Below, in pieces: positions 49,237 through 58,912 of a stretch of 64,000 nucleotides of DNA (within the stretch, counting starts at the first letter, position 1; each line of letters starts with the position of its first letter). Position numbers and translations under genes: made by a program. Under the pieces are notes generated by a model. It was not told where the DNA came from and searched no databases. It was given only the letters and a program-made list of their open reading frames with translations. This stretch comes from Sporosarcina trichiuri (GTDB taxonomy: Bacteria > Bacillota > Bacilli > Bacillales_A > Planococcaceae), in NCBI RefSeq assembly GCF_030406775.1, contig NZ_CP129119.1, positions 151,001 to 215,000 on the forward strand. Direction: 5' to 3'.

Positions 49237-50289
49237 ATGAATATCGATCAGAAAGAAGAATTCAATAAACGGCTGCTGGCATGGTATGCGCATGAAAAGC
49301 GCGATCTGCCATGGCGGCGGACATCCGATCCCTATAAGATCTGGGTTTCGGAAGTGATGCTCCAGCAGACGCGTGTGGAAACCGTCATCCCGTTCTATAA
49401 TCGGTTCCTCGAATCATTCCCTTCAATGGAGGCCCTGGCGTACGCAGATGAAGAGAACGTACTGAAACACTGGGAAGGCCTTGGTTATTACTCCCGGGTC
49501 CGCAACTTACAGGCAGGTGTCCGGGAAGTCGTGGAACAGTACGGCGGGGAGATCCCACGGAGCCGTAAAGACATATTGAAACTGAAAGGGATCGGCCCCT
49601 ATACGGCGGGGTCGGTCCTCAGTATAGCATTCGGAATACCTGAACATGCCGTAGATGGCAATGTCATGCGGGTGTTTTCCCGCCTGTTCCTCATACGGGA
49701 AGATATCGCCATTCCGAAAACGAAAAAAGTGTTCGAAGAAAAGGTGATGCAGATCATCGATGAGACCGATCCATCCTCCTTCAATCAGGCGGTGATGGAA
49801 CTGGGGGCGACAATCTGCACACCGAGGCCGCGCTGCCTTCTCTGCCCGGTCAGGGAATTCTGCGATGCATTTGAAGAAGGCATTCAGGAGGAACTTCCCG
49901 TCAAAACGAAAAAGACGAAGAACCGATCTGTGGATGTACGTTCCTTTGGAATCCGGGATCTGAAGGGCAGATGGCTGCTGAGGAAGCGGCCATCCGGCGG
50001 CCTTCTCGGTGACTTCTATGAATTTCCGCAAATCGAAGACGGCAATGGTGCAGCGCTATCGGCTTCGCTTGCGGACGGAAGCGGACTGCTGGCGGTGGTG
50101 GACGAAACGCCGTTCACCGAATTTAAACACGCCTTTTCGCATGTCACTTGGCAGGTAAGCGGTCATTTCGCTGAACTGCTGGACGAATCGCCGCTGCCTA
50201 AAGGATATTGTTTTTTCACTGAAGACGACCTGGAAAGCCTGCCGAAGTCGAAGCCGATGAACATATTATGGGCAGCCATCAAAAATTGA
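49237..50289 (+). CDS. mutY: A/G-specific adenine DNA glycosylase MutY
   Basis: The 350-residue enzyme removes adenine mispaired with 8-oxoguanine. The HhH-GPD domain covers residues 30-210, with the helix-hairpin-helix LKGIGPYTAGSV and catalytic Asp in HAVDGNVMRV. The iron-sulfur loop C-x6-C-x2-C-x5-C (CTPRPRCLLCPVREFC) is near 195-210. The C-terminal NUDIX-like domain recognises 8-oxoG. The ATG at 49237 follows gaggagc; the ATG at 49222 overlaps it and is less likely. It is followed by sspE as in B. subtilis, but the fabL gene that stands between them there is missing. Confidence 0.95.
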   Translation: MNIDQKEEFNKRLLAWYAHEKRDLPWRRTSDPYKIWVSEVMLQQTRVETVIPFYNRFLESFPSMEALAYADEENVLKHWEGLGYYSRVRNLQAGVREVVEQYGGEIPRSRKDILKLKGIGPYTAGSVLSIAFGIPEHAVDGNVMRVFSRLFLIREDIAIPKTKKVFEEKVMQIIDETDPSSFNQAVMELGATICTPRPRCLLCPVREFCDAFEEGIQEELPVKTKKTKNRSVDVRSFGIRDLKGRWLLRKRPSGGLLGDFYEFPQIEDGNGAALSASLADGSGLLAVVDETPFTEFKHAFSHVTWQVSGHFAELLDESPLPKGYCFFTEDDLESLPKSKPMNILWAAIKN

Positions 50290-50297
50290 TGGACGCC

Positions 50298-50326
50298 GGA
50301 TAATTTTCCGTGCACTGGTTATGCTA
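50298..50326 (+). promoter_or_regulatory. Sigma-G-type promoter of sspE
   Basis: GGATA (50298-50302), 17 bp, then TATGCTA (50320-50326), compared with GHATR-N17-18-CATNHTA: four of five and six of seven matches. Gamma-type SASP genes are transcribed by sigma-G in the forespore. Confidence 0.5.
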
Positions 50327-50349
50327 GTTGTTACGGAGGTGAAAAATCC

Positions 50350-50592
50350 ATGACAACCAACAACCAGCGGAACCAGAAAAACAAGCAGCAGAACACACCG
50401 CAAATGAATGAAGAGTTTGGAGCTGAAACCGATGTACAACATGTAAAGGCACAGAACAACCCGTATTCAAACGAGGAGTTCGGAGCTGAAACAGATGTAC
50501 AGCACGTAAAAGAGCAGAACCGGAAAGCTGAAGCGAACAAACGCCAAGCTTCCGGCCAGCGTGCAAATCGTTACGGAGACCAGACAAAATAA
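50350..50592 (+). CDS. sspE: Gamma-type small acid-soluble spore protein
   Basis: The 80-residue, Gln/Asn-rich protein contains two copies of NEEFGAETDVQHVK (about residues 20-33 and 41-54). The EFGAETD sequence is the cleavage site of the germination protease GPR; gamma-type SASPs serve as amino-acid reserve in spores and do not bind DNA. A cggaggtg site precedes the ATG. It shows that the organism forms endospores. A terminator follows, and a sigma-G-type promoter lies upstream. Confidence 0.95.
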   Translation: MTTNNQRNQKNKQQNTPQMNEEFGAETDVQHVKAQNNPYSNEEFGAETDVQHVKEQNRKAEANKRQASGQRANRYGDQTK

Positions 50593-50609
50593 TGGATTGA
50601 CACCACCGG

Positions 50610-50642
50610 CCGGCAGGGGATTGGACTCCTGCCGGTTTTTTC
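50610..50642 (+). terminator. Terminator after sspE
   Basis: ccggcagg / cctgccgg with a ten-base loop is followed by T residues. Confidence 0.9.
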
Positions 50643-50742
50643 TTGTCCAGGCACTAACGTTTTCTATTTTCAGGAACGGTTGGTATAATGGTCTGATAAT
50701 AATGGACGAACAATTACCCGGCTGAAAAAGGTGGTTTTTACG

Positions 50743-51288
50743 ATGGACATTCCAAAAGAAGGAGAAGTTGTACAAGTACATAGCTATAAGCATGATGGCC
50801 ATATCCACAGAGTATGGCAGGAGACGATGGTCCTGAAAGGCACGCGCAATATTATTATCGGTGCGAACGACCGCACGCTTGTCACGGAATCGGACGGCCG
50901 TACGTGGATCACACGCGAGCCGTCCATCTGTTATTTCCACGCAGAGCGCTGGTTCAATATTATCTGCATGCTCCGCGAAGACGGAGTGTACTACTACGTC
51001 AATATCAGCTCGCCGTTCGTATTCGATAACAATTCGATCAAATACATCGACTATGATCTGGACGTGAAAGTATTCCCGGACATGAGCTACCTGATCCTCG
51101 ATGAGGACGAATACGCAGACCATAAGAAGCAGATGGGCTACCCGGAAGTGATCGACAAGATCCTGCGGCGCAACCTGGAAATGCTCCTGAGCTGGATCAA
51201 GCAGAGAAAAGGACCGTTCGCTCCCGATTTCATCGACGTCTGGACATCACGCTATGAGTTTTATAAGAACCTGAAGAAGGAACACTAG
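50743..51288 (+). CDS. ntdP: Nucleoside tri/diphosphate phosphatase NtdP (YgaC)
   Basis: The 181-residue DUF402/FomD-like protein matches B. subtilis Yga[41 protein letters not shown] and [24 protein letters not shown]. The acidic cluster DYDLDV...DEDEY binds the two divalent metals of this family, which hydrolyses nucleoside tri- and diphosphates. The ATG at 50743 follows aaaggtgg. It stands in front of the ygaD ABC exporter gene, with a terminator between them. Confidence 0.93.
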   Translation: MDIPKEGEVVQVHSYKHDGHIHRVWQETMVLKGTRNIIIGANDRTLVTESDGRTWITREPSICYFHAERWFNIICMLREDGVYYYVNISSPFVFDNNSIKYIDYDLDVKVFPDMSYLILDEDEYADHKKQMGYPEVIDKILRRNLEMLLSWIKQRKGPFAPDFIDVWTSRYEFYKNLKKEH

Positions 51289-51290
51289 GG

Positions 51291-51321
51291 AAACCGGCTG
51301 CTTTCGTCTGCGGCCGGTTTT
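51291..51321 (+). terminator. Terminator after ntdP
   Basis: aaaccggc / gccggttttt with a 13-nt loop; the hairpin lies just before the ygaD ribosome site. Confidence 0.75.
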
Positions 51322-51338
51322 TCTCGAGGAGGGATTGC

Positions 51339-53084
51339 ATGGGGGAAAGTATCAGACGCTACTTGAAATTTGTTAAACCGTATAACTGGATGATCGTCCT
51401 GACGGTTGTCATTGGGATCGTGAAATTCGCCATTCCGCTGTTCATCCCGTTTCTCATCAAGATCGTGATCGACTCGATCATCGGATCCGACACAATGACG
51501 GCTGCAGAGCAGACGAAGCAGCTGTTTTACTGGCTCGGCGGCACCGCACTCGTCTTTTTCATCATCCGTCCGCCGGTCGAGTATTATCGGCAATATTATG
51601 CGCAATACGTCAGCAACAAGATTCTCTACGACATCCGGCAGAACCTGTACGGCCATCTGCAGAAGCTGAGCCTGCGCTTCTATACGGAAACACGGGCAGG
51701 CGAAGTGATTTCAAGGATCATCAATGACGTCGAGCAGACAAAGAACTTCGTGATGATCGGACTCATGAACGTCTGGCTCGATGTTGCGACGATCCTGATC
51801 GCCATCGTCATCATGCTGACGATGGATATCCCGCTGACGATCGTGACACTTCTTGCCTTCCCGTTCTATGCGTATAGCGTCAAGCACTTCTTCGGAAAGC
51901 TGCGGACACTGACGCGCGAACGGTCGCAGTCGCTGGCCAACGTCCAGAGCTATTTGCATGAGCGGGTGGCGGGCGTCAGTGTCATCAAGAGTTTCTCGCT
52001 TGAAGATACTGAACAGAAGCGGTTCGATGATGTGAATGGCAAGTTCCTGGACAAAGCGATCCAGCATACGAAATGGAATGCGAAAGCGTTCGCAGTTGTG
52101 AATACGATCACGGACGTGGCACCGCTGCTTGTGATCGGTTACGCAGGCTATCAGGTCATCAACGGCAGCCTGTCCGTCGGTACGATGGTGGCATTCATCG
52201 CCTATATCGAACGGCTGTACAGTCCGCTGCGCCGGCTCGTCAATGCATCGACTTCGCTCACCCAGTCGTTCGCGTCAATGGACCGTGTCCTCGAACTGAT
52301 GGAGGAACCATACGAAGTGACCGATAAGCCGGATGCGCGTCCGCTGCCGGCGATCCGCGGGAAAGTCGAGTTCGACCATGTCGGCTTCGCGTATGAGGAA
52401 GAAGGGATACCGGTTCTGGACGACATGAACTTCACAGTGGAACCCGGGCAGACAGCTGCACTTGTCGGGATGAGCGGCGGGGGGAAATCGACGATTGTCA
52501 GCCTGATCCCCCGGTTCTATGATGTCACAGCCGGTGCCATCAAGATTGACGGCATTGACATCCGGGATATCCAGACGAAATCGCTCCGAGACCAGATCGG
52601 CATGGTGCTGCAGGACAGTATACTGTTCAGTGATTCCGTCCGCAGCAATATTATGATGGGGAACCCGGATGCGACGGAAGAAGAAGTGATCGCAGCCGCG
52701 AAAGCTGCAAACGCCCATGAGTTCATCATGGAGCTGCCGGAAGGGTATGACACGGAAGTCGGCGAGCGGGGTGTGAAACTGTCAGGTGGCCAGAAGCAGC
52801 GCCTGTCGATCGCCCGTGTGTTTCTGAAAGACCCGCCGATGCTCATACTGGACGAAGCAACGTCAGCGCTCGACCTGGAAAGTGAGGCACTTATCCAGGA
52901 ATCGCTCAGCCGGCTCGCGCACAACAGGACGACGATCATCGTCGCCCATCGGCTTTCCACCATCACCCATGCTGACAAAATACTCGTCATCAGTCATGGG
53001 GAGCTGAAAGAACAGGGGACGCATGCCGAGCTGATGAATAAGCAAGGCACCTATTACGATCTCTTCAAAGTACAATCCGTTTAA
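51339..53084 (+). CDS. ygaD: ABC exporter half-transporter YgaD
   Basis: The 581-residue half-transporter has an N-terminal membrane domain with six TM helices (residues 20-310) and a C-terminal ATPase: Walker A GMSGGGKST (near 378), Q-loop VLQDSILF, signature LSGGQKQR, Walker B LILDEATSALD and H-loop IVAHRLSTI. It forms homodimers or heterodimers that export lipids or drugs; the substrate is unknown. An in-frame extra partner gene is absent, so a homodimer is likely. The ATG at 51339 follows gaggaggga. A terminator ends it. Confidence 0.92.
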   Translation: MGESIRRYLKFVKPYNWMIVLTVVIGIVKFAIPLFIPFLIKIVIDSIIGSDTMTAAEQTKQLFYWLGGTALVFFIIRPPVEYYRQYYAQYVSNKILYDIRQNLYGHLQKLSLRFYTETRAGEVISRIINDVEQTKNFVMIGLMNVWLDVATILIAIVIMLTMDIPLTIVTLLAFPFYAYSVKHFFGKLRTLTRERSQSLANVQSYLHERVAGVSVIKSFSLEDTEQKRFDDVNGKFLDKAIQHTKWNAKAFAVVNTITDVAPLLVIGYAGYQVINGSLSVGTMVAFIAYIERLYSPLRRLVNASTSLTQSFASMDRVLELMEEPYEVTDKPDARPLPAIRGKVEFDHVGFAYEEEGIPVLDDMNFTVEPGQTAALVGMSGGGKSTIVSLIPRFYDVTAGAIKIDGIDIRDIQTKSLRDQIGMVLQDSILFSDSVRSNIMMGNPDATEEEVIAAAKAANAHEFIMELPEGYDTEVGERGVKLSGGQKQRLSIARVFLKDPPMLILDEATSALDLESEALIQESLSRLAHNRTTIIVAHRLSTITHADKILVISHGELKEQGTHAELMNKQGTYYDLFKVQSV

Positions 53085-53090
53085 CCGTAG

Positions 53091-53130
53091 CAGACAGCAG
53101 GAGAATGCTCCCTCGCTGTCTGTTTTTTTT
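53091..53130 (+). terminator. Terminator after ygaD
   Basis: cagacagcaggag / ctccctcgctgtctg is followed by eight T residues. Confidence 0.9.
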
Positions 53131-53149
53131 GATTGCTTTGAAAATTACC

Positions 53150-53177
53150 TTGATTTGAGATTAAAAAACCGTATAAT
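53150..53177 (+). promoter_or_regulatory. Sigma-A promoter of the app operon
   Basis: TTGATT (53150-53155), 16 bp, then perfect TATAAT (53172-53177). It lies 50 bp before the appD start. Confidence 0.75.
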
Positions 53178-53226
53178 ACTGAATAGATGTTATTTTAAGA
53201 AAAATAGTATTGGGGTGGAAGATGTC

Positions 53227-54249
53227 ATGGGGGAACGAAAGAAAGTCTTGGATGTGAAAGACTTGCAGACCACTTTTTTCACCGACTCAGGGGAGATTCC
53301 TGCGGTGGACCACGTCGATTTCCATGTGAAAGAAGGCGAAGTTCTCGGAATCGTAGGGGAATCCGGGTGCGGGAAAAGCGTGACATCGCTGTCAGTAATG
53401 GGATTGGTGCCGAGCCCGCCCGGCAAGATCACAGGCGGGGAAATACTATTCCAAGGTAGCGACCTGCTTGCGAAAAGCGAAAAAGAGATGCGCTCCATCC
53501 GGGGGAACGATATCGCAATGATTTTCCAGGAGCCGATGACTTCGCTCAATCCGCTGTTTACGATCGGCAACCAGATGTCCGAAGCGATTCTCATCCATGA
53601 AAAGAAATGGTCGAAAAAGAAAGCGAGAGCCCGTGCGGTCGAAATGCTGAAATTGGTGGGGCTGCCGCGGGCGGACGAATTGATCGACGAGTATCCGCAT
53701 CAGTTGTCCGGAGGTATGCGGCAGCGTGTCATGATCGCCATGGCACTGGTTTGTGATCCGAAACTTCTCATAGCGGATGAACCGACAACGGCACTTGATG
53801 TGACCATCCAGGCGCAGATTCTGAAGCTCATGAAAGACCTGAACACCCGGCTGGACACGGCCATCATGCTGATTACACATGATCTCGGCGTTGTTGCGGA
53901 AACTTGCCAGCGCGTCATCGTCATGTATGCCGGCCAGGTGATCGAAGAAGCGCCGGTCAAGACGATTTTCGATAATCCGCAGCATCCATACACCAAGGGG
54001 CTGATTCAGTCCGTTCCGGATATGCGGTATAAGAAGGATCGGCTGTTCTCGATTCCGGGGAATGTCCCGAAGCCCGGTTCCATACGGCAAGGCTGCAAGT
54101 TCGCAGCGCGCTGTGAGTTCGCGTTCGACAGATGTCTGTCGGAAGATCCGGAACTGATCCATACAGAGGCGGCCCATCAGACAAGATGCTTCTTATACAG
54201 CGAGGAAGGAGTGAAGGACGATGGAGCAAAAGCCCTTATTGAAAGTTGA
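53227..54249 (+). CDS. appD: Oligopeptide ABC transporter ATPase AppD
   Basis: The 340-residue protein has Walker [10 protein letters not shown] (near 46), signature LSGGMRQR, Walker [14 protein letters not shown]-loop ITHD and a C-terminal OppD/F extension with cysteine clusters ([15 protein letters not shown]) that may bind an iron-sulfur cluster. It powers peptide uptake with AppF. The ATG at 53227 was chosen because the longer frame from 53155 overlaps the promoter. It is the first gene of the five-gene operon appD-F-A-B-C, in B. subtilis order, and overlaps appF by 29 bases. Confidence 0.92.
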   Translation: MGERKKVLDVKDLQTTFFTDSGEIPAVDHVDFHVKEGEVLGIVGESGCGKSVTSLSVMGLVPSPPGKITGGEILFQGSDLLAKSEKEMRSIRGNDIAMIFQEPMTSLNPLFTIGNQMSEAILIHEKKWSKKKARARAVEMLKLVGLPRADELIDEYPHQLSGGMRQRVMIAMALVCDPKLLIADEPTTALDVTIQAQILKLMKDLNTRLDTAIMLITHDLGVVAETCQRVIVMYAGQVIEEAPVKTIFDNPQHPYTKGLIQSVPDMRYKKDRLFSIPGNVPKPGSIRQGCKFAARCEFAFDRCLSEDPELIHTEAAHQTRCFLYSEEGVKDDGAKALIES

Positions 54250-55246
54250 AGGACTGAAAAAGTATTTCCCTATTAAGAAAGGGCTGCTCGGGCGGACGGC
54301 TGGGTATGTCAAAGCGGTCGATGATATCTCCTTCCATGTGAACAAAGGGGAGACACTCGGTATTGTCGGAGAGAGCGGATGCGGCAAGTCGACGACAGGA
54401 AGGGTGCTGATGCGGCTCCTGGAACCGACAGAAGGCACCGTGGAATTCGACGGCCGGGAGCTGACGGATCTGTCTGCCGGCGATATGAGGAAGGTGCGCC
54501 GGGATATCCAGATGGTCTTCCAGGATCCTTATGCGTCCCTGAATCCACGCCATACGATCGGCAAGATCCTGGAGGAACCGCTCATCGTACATGGTATTTC
54601 CGATGCGAAGGAGCGAAAGAAGACCGTCAACAAGTTCCTCGAGATTGTCGGATTGAGTGCTTACCATGCAAAACGGTATCCGCATCAGTTCAGCGGCGGG
54701 CAGCGGCAGCGTGTCGGCATCGCCCGGGCGCTGATGACGAATCCGAAGCTCATCATCGCGGACGAACCGGTTTCCGCCCTGGACGTATCGATCCAGGCGC
54801 AAGTGCTGAACCTGATGCAGGATCTGCAGAAGGAATTCGACTTGACGTATATCTTCATCGCCCATGATCTGGGGGTGGTCCGGCACATCAGTGATCGGGT
54901 GGGGGTCATGTATCTGGGGAGGATTGTCGAGATTGCACCGAGCGAGCAGCTCTATGCAGAGCCTCTCCATCCATATACCCGGGCGCTGCTGTCAGCCGTA
55001 CCGATCCCGGACCCGGATTACCAGAAGGAGCAGGTAACCATCGAAGGGGATATCCCAAGTCCTGCTAATCCACCATCAGGCTGTACGTTCCATACCCGCT
55101 GTCCGTTCAAGATGGACGTCTGCACAAAAGTTACACCCCAGCTCATGGAGCAACAGAACGGTCATTCTGTCGCCTGTCATCTTTATAGTGAACAGGCCGG
55201 CACTGACATAGCATGGAAAGAAAAAGAGATGGAGGGGTCTGTATGA
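54221..55246 (+). CDS. appF: Oligopeptide ABC transporter ATPase AppF
   Basis: The 341-residue protein has Walker [10 protein letters not shown] (near 50), Q-loop QMVFQDPYASLNPR, signature FSGGQRQRV, Walker B LIIADEPVSALD, H-loop IAHD and a Cys-rich OppF tail (SGCTFHTRCPFKMDVC). It is the second ATPase of the peptide transporter and pairs with AppD on the cytoplasmic face. A strong aggagtgaagg site lies within appD, and its stop overlaps the appA start as ATGA. Hence the operon is translationally coupled. Confidence 0.93.
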   Translation: MEQKPLLKVEGLKKYFPIKKGLLGRTAGYVKAVDDISFHVNKGETLGIVGESGCGKSTTGRVLMRLLEPTEGTVEFDGRELTDLSAGDMRKVRRDIQMVFQDPYASLNPRHTIGKILEEPLIVHGISDAKERKKTVNKFLEIVGLSAYHAKRYPHQFSGGQRQRVGIARALMTNPKLIIADEPVSALDVSIQAQVLNLMQDLQKEFDLTYIFIAHDLGVVRHISDRVGVMYLGRIVEIAPSEQLYAEPLHPYTRALLSAVPIPDPDYQKEQVTIEGDIPSPANPPSGCTFHTRCPFKMDVCTKVTPQLMEQQNGHSVACHLYSEQAGTDIAWKEKEMEGSV

Positions 55247-56862
55247 GAAAAGGGAAGTTATGGTCGGCCGCACTCATCATGCTGCTTGTCCTTTCCGCTG
55301 CGCTCGCTGCATGCGGAAACGATGACGGCAAAGAGGGGACGGCAAGCGGGGACGGAGAAAAGTCCAGCGGCAAGGAAAAGACGCTGGTCTTCGGCCGGGG
55401 TGGGGATTCCACTTCACTCGATCCATCCCGCGTAACAGAAGGGGAGACCTTCAAAGTAACGGTCAACCTGTTTGAAACTCTCGTCAATTTCGGCGAGCAG
55501 GATACAACGATCCAGCCGGGGCTGGCGAAAGAATGGGAAACAACCGATGATGGTCTGACGTATACGTTCCACCTTGAAGAAGGCGTCAAGTTCCATGACG
55601 GCACCGACTTCAATGCAGATGCAGTCGTCGCGAACTTCGAACGATGGGCAGGCGGGGATGCTGAGAAGTTCCCGTACTACAGTTCCATGTTCGGCGGATT
55701 TGAAGGAGACGAGGAAGCGGTCATCGAGTCGGTGACAGCGCAAGACGAGAACACAGTCGTGTTCAAACTGAAACGCCCTCAGGCGCCATTCCTGAAAAAC
55801 CTGGCAATGAGCATGTTCGCCATCTCAAGTCCTGAGGCATTCGCGAAAGGCGATGACGACTACGAGCGGAATCCGGTCGGTACCGGGCCATTCAAGTTCG
55901 TGGAGTGGAAAGCGAACGATTCGATCACAATCGAAAAGAACGAAGACTACTGGCAGGAAGGGCTTCCAAAGCTCGACAAAGTCGTATTCCGTTCCATCCC
56001 GGACAATGCAGCACGTCTGAACGCGCTGACTGCCGGCGAGATCGATCTGGCTGACGGCATTAACCCGTCGGATGGTGAAAAGATCGAGAACGATTCAAAT
56101 CTGCAGTTGTTCGAACGTCCGTCCATGAACGTCGGCTACCTCGGTCTGACGGTCACACGCCCGCCGTTCGATAAGAAAGAAGTACGCCAGGCCATGAACT
56201 ACGCGATTGATAAGCAGACAATCATCGATTCGTTCTTCGAAGGCCGTGCTGAACTGGCGAAGAACCCAATGCCTTCTTCCATCTCGGGGTACAACGATGA
56301 GATAGAAGAATATGAGTATAACCCTGAAAAGGCGAAAGAACTGCTGAAACAGGCAGGACTGGAAGACGGCTTCGAAATGGAACTGTGGGCAATGCCTGTT
56401 CCGCGTCCATATATGCCAGACGGCACAAAGGTAGCGGAAGTCATCCAGAGCAACCTTGCAGATGTCGGCATCAAAGCGGAAATCGTCTCGTATGAGTGGG
56501 CGACGTACCTCGACAAAGCGAGCAAAGGGGAAGCGGATGCCTTCATGCTCGGCTGGACAGGAGATAACGGCGATGCCGATAACTTCCTGTATGTCCTGCT
56601 TGATGAAGACAATATCGGAAGCAACAACTATACGTACTTCAAAAACGATGAAACACACAAACTCTTCCTGGAAGCACAGACGGAAGTGGATGAGGACAAA
56701 CGGAACGAACTGTATATGAAAGCACAAGAGATCCTTCATGATGAAGCGCCATGGGTGCCGTTGGCTCACTCGACACCATTGCTCGGCGGAGCTGCTGATC
56801 TGACTGGTTTCAAACCGCATCCTACAGGTTCCGACTTGCTCTCGAACGTAGATTTCAAGTAA
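55243..56862 (+). CDS. appA: Oligopeptide-binding lipoprotein AppA
   Basis: The 539-residue protein has a lipoprotein signal (LAAC, Cys24) followed by a Ser/Gly/Lys-rich linker and an SBP family 5 fold: DSTSLDPSRVTEGETFKVTVNLFETLV, the marker FHDGTDFNADAVVANFERW and ERNPVGTGPFKFVEW. It captures peptides outside the membrane and delivers them to AppB/AppC. The ATG at 55243 follows atggagggg and overlaps the appF stop (ATGA). It is more like the DppE/AppA branch than OppA; specificity is not inferable. Confidence 0.9.
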   Translation: MRKGKLWSAALIMLLVLSAALAACGNDDGKEGTASGDGEKSSGKEKTLVFGRGGDSTSLDPSRVTEGETFKVTVNLFETLVNFGEQDTTIQPGLAKEWETTDDGLTYTFHLEEGVKFHDGTDFNADAVVANFERWAGGDAEKFPYYSSMFGGFEGDEEAVIESVTAQDENTVVFKLKRPQAPFLKNLAMSMFAISSPEAFAKGDDDYERNPVGTGPFKFVEWKANDSITIEKNEDYWQEGLPKLDKVVFRSIPDNAARLNALTAGEIDLADGINPSDGEKIENDSNLQLFERPSMNVGYLGLTVTRPPFDKKEVRQAMNYAIDKQTIIDSFFEGRAELAKNPMPSSISGYNDEIEEYEYNPEKAKELLKQAGLEDGFEMELWAMPVPRPYMPDGTKVAEVIQSNLADVGIKAEIVSYEWATYLDKASKGEADAFMLGWTGDNGDADNFLYVLLDEDNIGSNNYTYFKNDETHKLFLEAQTEVDEDKRNELYMKAQEILHDEAPWVPLAHSTPLLGGAADLTGFKPHPTGSDLLSNVDFK

Positions 56863-56954
56863 GTTCAGGCTGACAGGCAACAGGGGGGAGGCGATTCGCT
56901 TATCCCCCTTTCCTGTTCCTGAAAAGCCAAAAAGAGCCTAAAGGGGTGAAGTGT

Positions 56955-57959
56955 ATGCTCAGTTACATAGGGAAGCGGTTATTCCAGCTCATCCCTGTAC
57001 TGTTAGGGATGACATTCGTTGTGTTCATGATGATCCGGGCGATACCGGGCAACCCTGCGCAAGTGATACTGGGACAGCAGGCGACACCCGAAGCGGTTGC
57101 GGCGCTCAATGCAAAACTCGGGCTGGACCAGCCGTGGTATATCCAGTTCTTCAGTTATCTGAAAGGGATTTTCACGGGTGACCTCGGGGAATCCATGAGA
57201 ACCCGGCTGCCGGTGGCCGATGAAATCTGGCCGTATCTCGCGGCCACATTGGAACTGGCACTGTTCGCCATGATCGTTGCTGTCGTCATCGGCATCAACG
57301 CCGGCATCATCTCCGCATGGTTCCAAAATTCATGGTTCGATTATACAGCGATGATCCTGGCGCTGGTCGGTGTATCCATGCCGATCTTCTGGCTCGGTCT
57401 CCTGGGGCAGTGGGCATTCGCCATTGAACTGCAGTGGCTGCCGACCACAGGACGTGAGCAAGTACGCGATCCCGTATCAGCGGTCACCCATCTCTATTTG
57501 CTGGATGCCATGCTGAACGGCAGGTTCGACCAGCTGTGGGAAGTATTCAAGCACCTGATCCTTCCGGGACTTGCCCTTGCGACCATCCCGATGGCGATCA
57601 TCGCACGTATGACCCGTTCCAGCATGCTTGAAGTCATGCGGTCCGATTTTATCCGGACAGCCCGCGCAAAGGGGCAGAAAATGTTCTGGGTCGTCTACAA
57701 ACACGCTTTGAAAAACGCAATCATTCCAGTGCTGACAATTGTCGGCCTTCAAATGGGGATGCTCCTCGGCGGGGCGATCTTGACAGAAACGATTTTCGCA
57801 TGGCCGGGGATTGGCCGATATATCTATGACGCCATCAACTACCGTGATTACCCGGTCATCCAATCGGGAATCCTGGTCGTCGCATTCTTCTTCGTCATGA
57901 TCAACCTCATCGTGGACCTGCTCTACGGTGTGATCGATCCGAGGATTAAGTATGATTGA
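56955..57959 (+). CDS. appB: Oligopeptide ABC transporter permease AppB
   Basis: The 334-residue permease has six TM segments, with the start MLSYIGKRLFQLIPVLLGMTFVVFMMI and the usual IPGNPAQ segment after TM1. The EAA loop is FIRTARAKGQKMFWVVYKHALKNAIIPVLTIVGLQMG. It forms half of the membrane channel with AppC. The ATG at 56955 follows ggggtgaa; a GTG three codons earlier is possible. A 92-base gap separates it from appA without a terminator. Confidence 0.92.
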   Translation: MLSYIGKRLFQLIPVLLGMTFVVFMMIRAIPGNPAQVILGQQATPEAVAALNAKLGLDQPWYIQFFSYLKGIFTGDLGESMRTRLPVADEIWPYLAATLELALFAMIVAVVIGINAGIISAWFQNSWFDYTAMILALVGVSMPIFWLGLLGQWAFAIELQWLPTTGREQVRDPVSAVTHLYLLDAMLNGRFDQLWEVFKHLILPGLALATIPMAIIARMTRSSMLEVMRSDFIRTARAKGQKMFWVVYKHALKNAIIPVLTIVGLQMGMLLGGAILTETIFAWPGIGRYIYDAINYRDYPVIQSGILVVAFFFVMINLIVDLLYGVIDPRIKYD

Positions 57960-57976
57960 GGGAGGAGGAATACAAC

Positions 57977-58873
57977 ATGTCTGAATTGTCACCGAAGATT
58001 GATGGCATCGCAGAAGCGAAGATTGAAAAAGAGTCCGGTCCGTGGCGGGATGCATGGCGGAGTTTCCGGAAGAGTAAAGTGGCGGTTGTCGGAATGGCGG
58101 TTGTCATCTTTTTCATCCTGATGGCACTTCTTGCGCCATTCATCGCTCCGCAGGGCATAAACGAACAGAACATGGCTGACCGTCTGCATGCGCCATCAGC
58201 GGAGTATTGGTTCGGTACGGATGATTTCGGCAGAGATATCTTCTCCCGTATTATGCACGGCGCCCGGATTTCTCTCGCGGTCGGGTTCTTCTCGGTCATC
58301 GGTTCCGTTGTTGTCGGAAGTATACTCGGCATCATTGCCGGCTATTATGGCCGCTGGGTGGATGTGATCATCTCCCGGATCTTCGATATCATGCTCGCAT
58401 TTCCTTCGATCCTGCTGGCGATTGCCATTGTCGCCGTACTCGGACCGAGCCTGCAGAATGCACTGATTGCCATCGCGACCATCAACGTGCCGAATTTCGG
58501 CCGGCTGATCCGATCGAAAGTGCTGAGCATCAAGGAGGATGAATACATCACCTCCGCCAAAGCGATCGGCATGAAGGATGCGCGTATCCTGTTCTCGCAC
58601 ATCCTGCCGAACTCCATGGCACCTGTCATCGTCCAGGGTACACTCGCTGTTGCAACGGCTATCCTGGAAGCGGCTGCGCTCGGTTTCCTCGGGCTTGGAG
58701 CGAAAGCACCTTCACCGGAGTGGGGCAAAATGCTTGCTGATTCACGGGATTATCTGCAATCCGCACCGTGGACAATGATCTTTCCGGGTCTCGCCATCAT
58801 GCTGACGGTCCTCGGGTTCAACTTGATGGGTGACGGACTGCGGGATGCACTCGACCCGAAAATGAAAAGCTGA
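57977..58873 (+). CDS. appC: Oligopeptide ABC transporter permease AppC
   Basis: The 298-residue permease has an N-terminal cytoplasmic tail with OppC_N features (WRDAWRSFRKSKVAVVGM), six TM segments and the EAA loop YITSAKAIGMKDARILFSHILPNSMAPVIVQ. The segment YWFGTDDFGRDIFSRIMHGARISL is characteristic of DppC/AppC. The ATG at 57977 follows ggaggagga, 17 bases after appB. It ends the operon, followed by a bidirectional terminator. Confidence 0.93.
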   Translation: MSELSPKIDGIAEAKIEKESGPWRDAWRSFRKSKVAVVGMAVVIFFILMALLAPFIAPQGINEQNMADRLHAPSAEYWFGTDDFGRDIFSRIMHGARISLAVGFFSVIGSVVVGSILGIIAGYYGRWVDVIISRIFDIMLAFPSILLAIAIVAVLGPSLQNALIAIATINVPNFGRLIRSKVLSIKEDEYITSAKAIGMKDARILFSHILPNSMAPVIVQGTLAVATAILEAAALGFLGLGAKAPSPEWGKMLADSRDYLQSAPWTMIFPGLAIMLTVLGFNLMGDGLRDALDPKMKS

Positions 58874-58874
58874 A

Positions 58875-58912
58875 CAAAAAAGAGCTGCCCTTCGCCGGGG
58901 CAGCTCTTTTAA
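58875..58912. terminator. Bidirectional terminator after appC
   Basis: aaaaaagagctgccc and ggggcagctctttt flank a six-base loop; shared with the convergent gene ending at 58909. Confidence 0.92.
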
